DNA of 40,108 nt from Bacteroidota bacterium (GTDB lineage: Bacteria; Bacteroidota; Rhodothermia; Rhodothermales; Salinibacteraceae), in the NCBI GenBank assembly GCA_009908725.1, contig JAAAOT010000045.1:1-40108 (forward strand), given 5' to 3'. The position numbers were made by a program, and so were the translations under genes. Under the pieces are notes generated by a model. It made no database searches. It was not told the origin of the DNA and saw nothing but the letters and a program-made list of their open reading frames with translations. Shown here in pieces: positions 37,492-40,108 of this stretch; position 1 is the first letter of the stretch, and each line of letters starts with the position of its first letter.

Positions 37492-40108
37492 CTACCGGAC
37501 CAGCGTCATTTTCCGGGTTGCGGTGAAGTCACCCGCTCGCATCCGCAGGAAGTAGACACCGCTGGCGAGACGCGACCGCCCGGTCTGCGCCTGCCACGTG
37601 AGGGTGTGCGGACCGGCCGATTTCCGCTCGTCCACCAGCACGGCCACCCGGCGCCCGAGAAGATCGAATACCTCCATCCGCACGTGCGCTTCTTTCTTCA
37701 GCTGATAATCAATCGTGGTCGCATCGGAGAACGGGTTCGGGTACGTTTTATCCAGAGCCGTTTCGATTTGCTCGAGCGGGATGCCTTCGCTCTTGGTGCG
37801 TGCGAACGCCTTCGTCCCCGTCACGATGCGGAGTCGGGTCGGCCCGGACGCATCGACCGGCACATCCACGGCGCCATCGGACACCGCGAGGGGCATCTGC
37901 CGGTCCATATCGAACGCAAACAGTTCGAAGCCGTCGGGAGCAGAGCCGTATTCGCTGACCTGAACACGCACCGTTTCCTCGCCGCCCGTCCGCGTTCGAT
38001 CGGTGTAGGCGCTCACGTCGACCTCCCAGGTCTGCCCGTCGTCGGACGGCGGCAGGTAGCTTCCTGCGAGGACGCGGGAGTCGTCCCGCACACTGATGCG
38101 CACGTGATCCCCCACCGGCGGGGCCTCAGCAAAGTCGAGGCTGTCCGGTCCGGCAGACGCGCCTTCTCTCAGGCCGAGGTAGTTGACCTCGTCCCGGAGC
38201 GTGGTGTCGCCGGAGCGCAGCAAGCCGCGCAGTTGCAGCGTGTAGCCATCCTCCGGCCGGGCCGGTGCCGCGGACGCTGTCATGGCGATCGGCTGCGCGT
38301 CGCCCAGGCTGGCTGAGGCCGCTGTCGGAGGAATCGTGATCCCGATCGCGCGATCCGTCGGGTTGAAGACCCAGGCGCCGCTCCACGGGCGGAGGATGGT
38401 GCCGGCGTAATTATATGCCCCGCCGCTGAAGACAACCGGGGCCTGCAGCGCGTCGGTGTTCTCCACGTCGGACCACGCCACCGCAAACCCGAACGGCGAG
38501 GCGATCTGGTTCCATCCCGGGCGGATCTCCAGCGTCATCGGCGCAGACGCATCGGTGCTGAGGCCCGGCCCGATCGTAAACGGCGTCCCGTCACGCGTCG
38601 CGAGCCAGAAGCCCTGCCCTTTCTCCACGGAACGGATGCCACGCGCCTCACGGTAATCCCGGCGGTCGGGGTCGTACCGGAGCAAGCGCCATACGCGCGG
38701 GTCGAATGCTCCGTAGTCGTCGCCGAAGATGTCGCGCGCATCGGACGTCTCAAGTTCTGCCGGCACGGACACCATGCGGTGCTCCCCGACGGGCATGTCG
38801 ATCGGCGCAGTCACCGACTGGAAAGCCGTCCGCGCATGCACAGGCTCATTCCGGGACGCCGTCTGCGTGGCCGCGGGCAGCGTGATGCGGTCGGTTCCGT
38901 CGTCCACGACGAAGTAGTAGTCCAGTCCACGCAGCGTCGCCAGACGGGCCGGGATCTGTGCCGTCCATTCCGTCTCGCTCTGTTGCACGAATGGGACCTG
39001 CTCGTAATCGGCGGCCCCGCCGGGTCGGACGTACAGGCTGTTGTCGACGAGCGAAGCGAACGAGGGCAGCGTCACCTCTGCGTCCGTCGGTGCGCCGAAC
39101 TGCACGTCGGAAACCCGGAGATCGACTTCGATCGCACGGACCCGGGCGTTAAACGACGCTTGCCCGCCATTCGACGCGACCTGAAAGAAATGCTCGGTCT
39201 CCCCGAGGGTGGCCGGATCGGCGGTCATCGTGAACGCAAGCGTATCGCCCGGCGCAATGTCTCCCGTCGGGTCGGCCGACAGGGAAAAGGTGCCGTCGTT
39301 GGTCTCGAAGGAGGCAGTGGAAACGGTCAGCGTCGCGCCGCCGGTGTTGATGAACCGGAGTGGCAGCGTCCGAGTCGTCTGCCCGAATGCAAGCGCGCCG
39401 AAGTTCAGATCCGTCCCGGGATTGACCGTCAGCTCGGGCGGGGTCACAACATCCGCCGACACATGCACCACCTGCTGCGTCGTGTACTGAATCAACCCAT
39501 CGGTGTCGAGGTCGCGCGACGTTTCAACGGATAATGTGTCCTGAATGGAGCCGACCGCATCTGCAGGGTCGTACGCTACGTCCAGCGTGGCAGACTGCCC
39601 CTGCGGGACGTCGACGGGTAGCGGCGTGGTGACCACCAGCCCGGCGCGGTCGGACGTGATTCGAGTGTTCTCCGTAATGGTCATATCCTCCGAGCCGGTA
39701 TTCTCGACGGTGGCCGAGAGCGTCTTCGGCGTCCCGACGACCACCGTCCCGAACGCAAGGGTGTCGGGGTCAATGTCAGGGGCAGACAGAATCTGCCCGG
39801 ACAGGGAGACCTCGACGGTGCCCGTGCTGGCCGTAACGTCGAGCGACGCTGAAAACGAGCCGGGGGATGTCGCCGTCAGTGCGACCGGGACAGAGGCCGA
39901 GTCGCCCGGAACCAGCGTCGGGAGTGTGCCTGACCGGACGATCGAAAAGGCGGACGCGTCTTCACCAGACAACGAAATGTCTGTAATCTCGCTGTCGATA
40001 TCGTTCGTGTTCGTCAGCACGGCGTTTAGCGTGTCCGGCGACTCGGTATCGAGGCGTGGCGGAAACGTGAGTTCTTCTTCCGTCGGATCCAACTCCTTGA
40101 TACCGCGC
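37492..40108 (-). CDS. Large T9SS-secreted protein with repeated HYDIN/ASH-like domains (5' end outside window)
   Basis: About 872 residues are visible; the frame is open to the window edge, so the N-terminus and signal peptide are missing. The visible part begins with three related beta-sandwich repeats of about 100 residues, e.g. DPDTLAFGTVVVGTPKTLSA and GTDLNFGALAFGQTTRTLPL, the L.FG.v.vG.......l.N.g pattern of ASH/HYDIN or DUF1573-like modules. A region with MVSVPAELE and GWNQIASPFGFAV follows, as in many surface proteins of this lineage. The last 80 residues (KTYPNPFSDATTIDYQLKKE, then VFDLLGRRV, then ASGVYFLRMRAG) are a type A T9SS sorting domain. The protein is thus predicted to cross the outer membrane and be attached to, or released from, the surface. 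Confidence 0.9.
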   Translation of the reverse strand, partial: RGIKELDPTEEELTFPPRLDTESPDTLNAVLTNTNDIDSEITDISLSGEDASAFSIVRSGTLPTLVPGDSASVPVALTATSPGSFSASLDVTASTGTVEVSLSGQILSAPDIDPDTLAFGTVVVGTPKTLSATVENTGSEDMTITENTRITSDRAGLVVTTPLPVDVPQGQSATLDVAYDPADAVGSIQDTLSVETSRDLDTDGLIQYTTQQVVHVSADVVTPPELTVNPGTDLNFGALAFGQTTRTLPLRFINTGGATLTVSTASFETNDGTFSLSADPTGDIAPGDTLAFTMTADPATLGETEHFFQVASNGGQASFNARVRAIEVDLRVSDVQFGAPTDAEVTLPSFASLVDNSLYVRPGGAADYEQVPFVQQSETEWTAQIPARLATLRGLDYYFVVDDGTDRITLPAATQTASRNEPVHARTAFQSVTAPIDMPVGEHRMVSVPAELETSDARDIFGDDYGAFDPRVWRLLRYDPDRRDYREARGIRSVEKGQGFWLATRDGTPFTIGPGLSTDASAPMTLEIRPGWNQIASPFGFAVAWSDVENTDALQAPVVFSGGAYNYAGTILRPWSGAWVFNPTDRAIGITIPPTAASASLGDAQPIAMTASAAPARPEDGYTLQLRGLLRSGDTTLRDEVNYLGLREGASAGPDSLDFAEAPPVGDHVRISVRDDSRVLAGSYLPPSDDGQTWEVDVSAYTDRTRTGGEETVRVQVSEYGSAPDGFELFAFDMDRQMPLAVSDGAVDVPVDASGPTRLRIVTGTKAFARTKSEGIPLEQIETALDKTYPNPFSDATTIDYQLKKEAHVRMEVFDLLGRRVAVLVDERKSAGPHTLTWQAQTGRSRLASGVYFLRMRAGDFTATRKMTLVR

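Overview
The window is a dense, GC-rich bacterial chromosome segment. It most resembles a member of the Rhodothermota (the Rhodothermus/Salinibacter lineage, formerly placed with Bacteroidetes). Four things point there: (i) an alternative complex III (ACIII, actABCDEF) operon running straight into a caa3-type cytochrome c oxidase whose subunit I carries the Tyr-Ser proton-channel variant described for Rhodothermus marinus; (ii) a C-terminal type IX secretion sorting domain; (iii) bshA (bacillithiol synthesis) and a DUF3822-like gene next to rsmD, both common in Bacteroidetes relatives; (iv) few recognisable Shine-Dalgarno sequences. Several proteins are strongly acidic, which would fit a halophile. 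This placement is inference from content; no 16S gene is present.

Layout. 1-2073 (minus): the 5' end of rsmD, a DUF3822-like protein and a small membrane-anchored protein. 2604-5594: pdxJ and era (plus), a small hypothetical (minus) and a metallo-beta-lactamase-fold hydrolase (plus). 5659-8776: bshA (minus), an outer-membrane beta-barrel protein (plus) with a clear terminator, and a SleB-like cell-wall hydrolase (minus). 9117-16445 (plus): pdxB, an LptF/LptG-type permease, rsmI, a secreted thioredoxin-fold protein lacking the second active-site Cys, and a 989-residue DUF2723 membrane glycosyltransferase-like protein. 17146-18561 (plus): a cold-shock protein with a long leader, ybeY and a short hibernation factor, closed by a strong terminator. 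18720-20469: metF (minus) and a nucleoside-phosphorylase-like protein (plus), divergent across a repeat-rich intergenic region. 20559-35979 (minus): the respiratory operon. 36317-40108 (minus): an outer-membrane protein and the 3' part of a large T9SS cargo protein.

The respiratory operon is the centre of the window. Read in transcription order it is actA (pentaheme cytochrome), actB (fused molybdopterin-like and Fe-S subunit), actC (NrfD-like), actD, actE (monoheme lipoprotein cytochrome), actF (NrfD-like), an unrecognised FN3-like membrane protein, a SCO copper chaperone, then ctaC (CuA plus cytochrome c), ctaD, ctaE, ctaF and a small membrane protein. Together they would oxidise (mena)quinol, pass electrons through cytochrome c domains to the binuclear centre and reduce oxygen, without a bc1 complex.

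Points most worth a second look are the conserved-looking but unassigned FN3/transmembrane protein inside this operon, GC-rich stem-loops in nearly every intercistronic gap of the operon (one pair mutually exclusive, just before actC), the Cys-to-Thr change in ActB that predicts a [3Fe-4S] cluster, the long structured cold-shock leader with a near-consensus promoter, and several short palindromes or repeats in promoter regions. I did not see a mobile element, CRISPR array, prophage, tRNA or rRNA gene.
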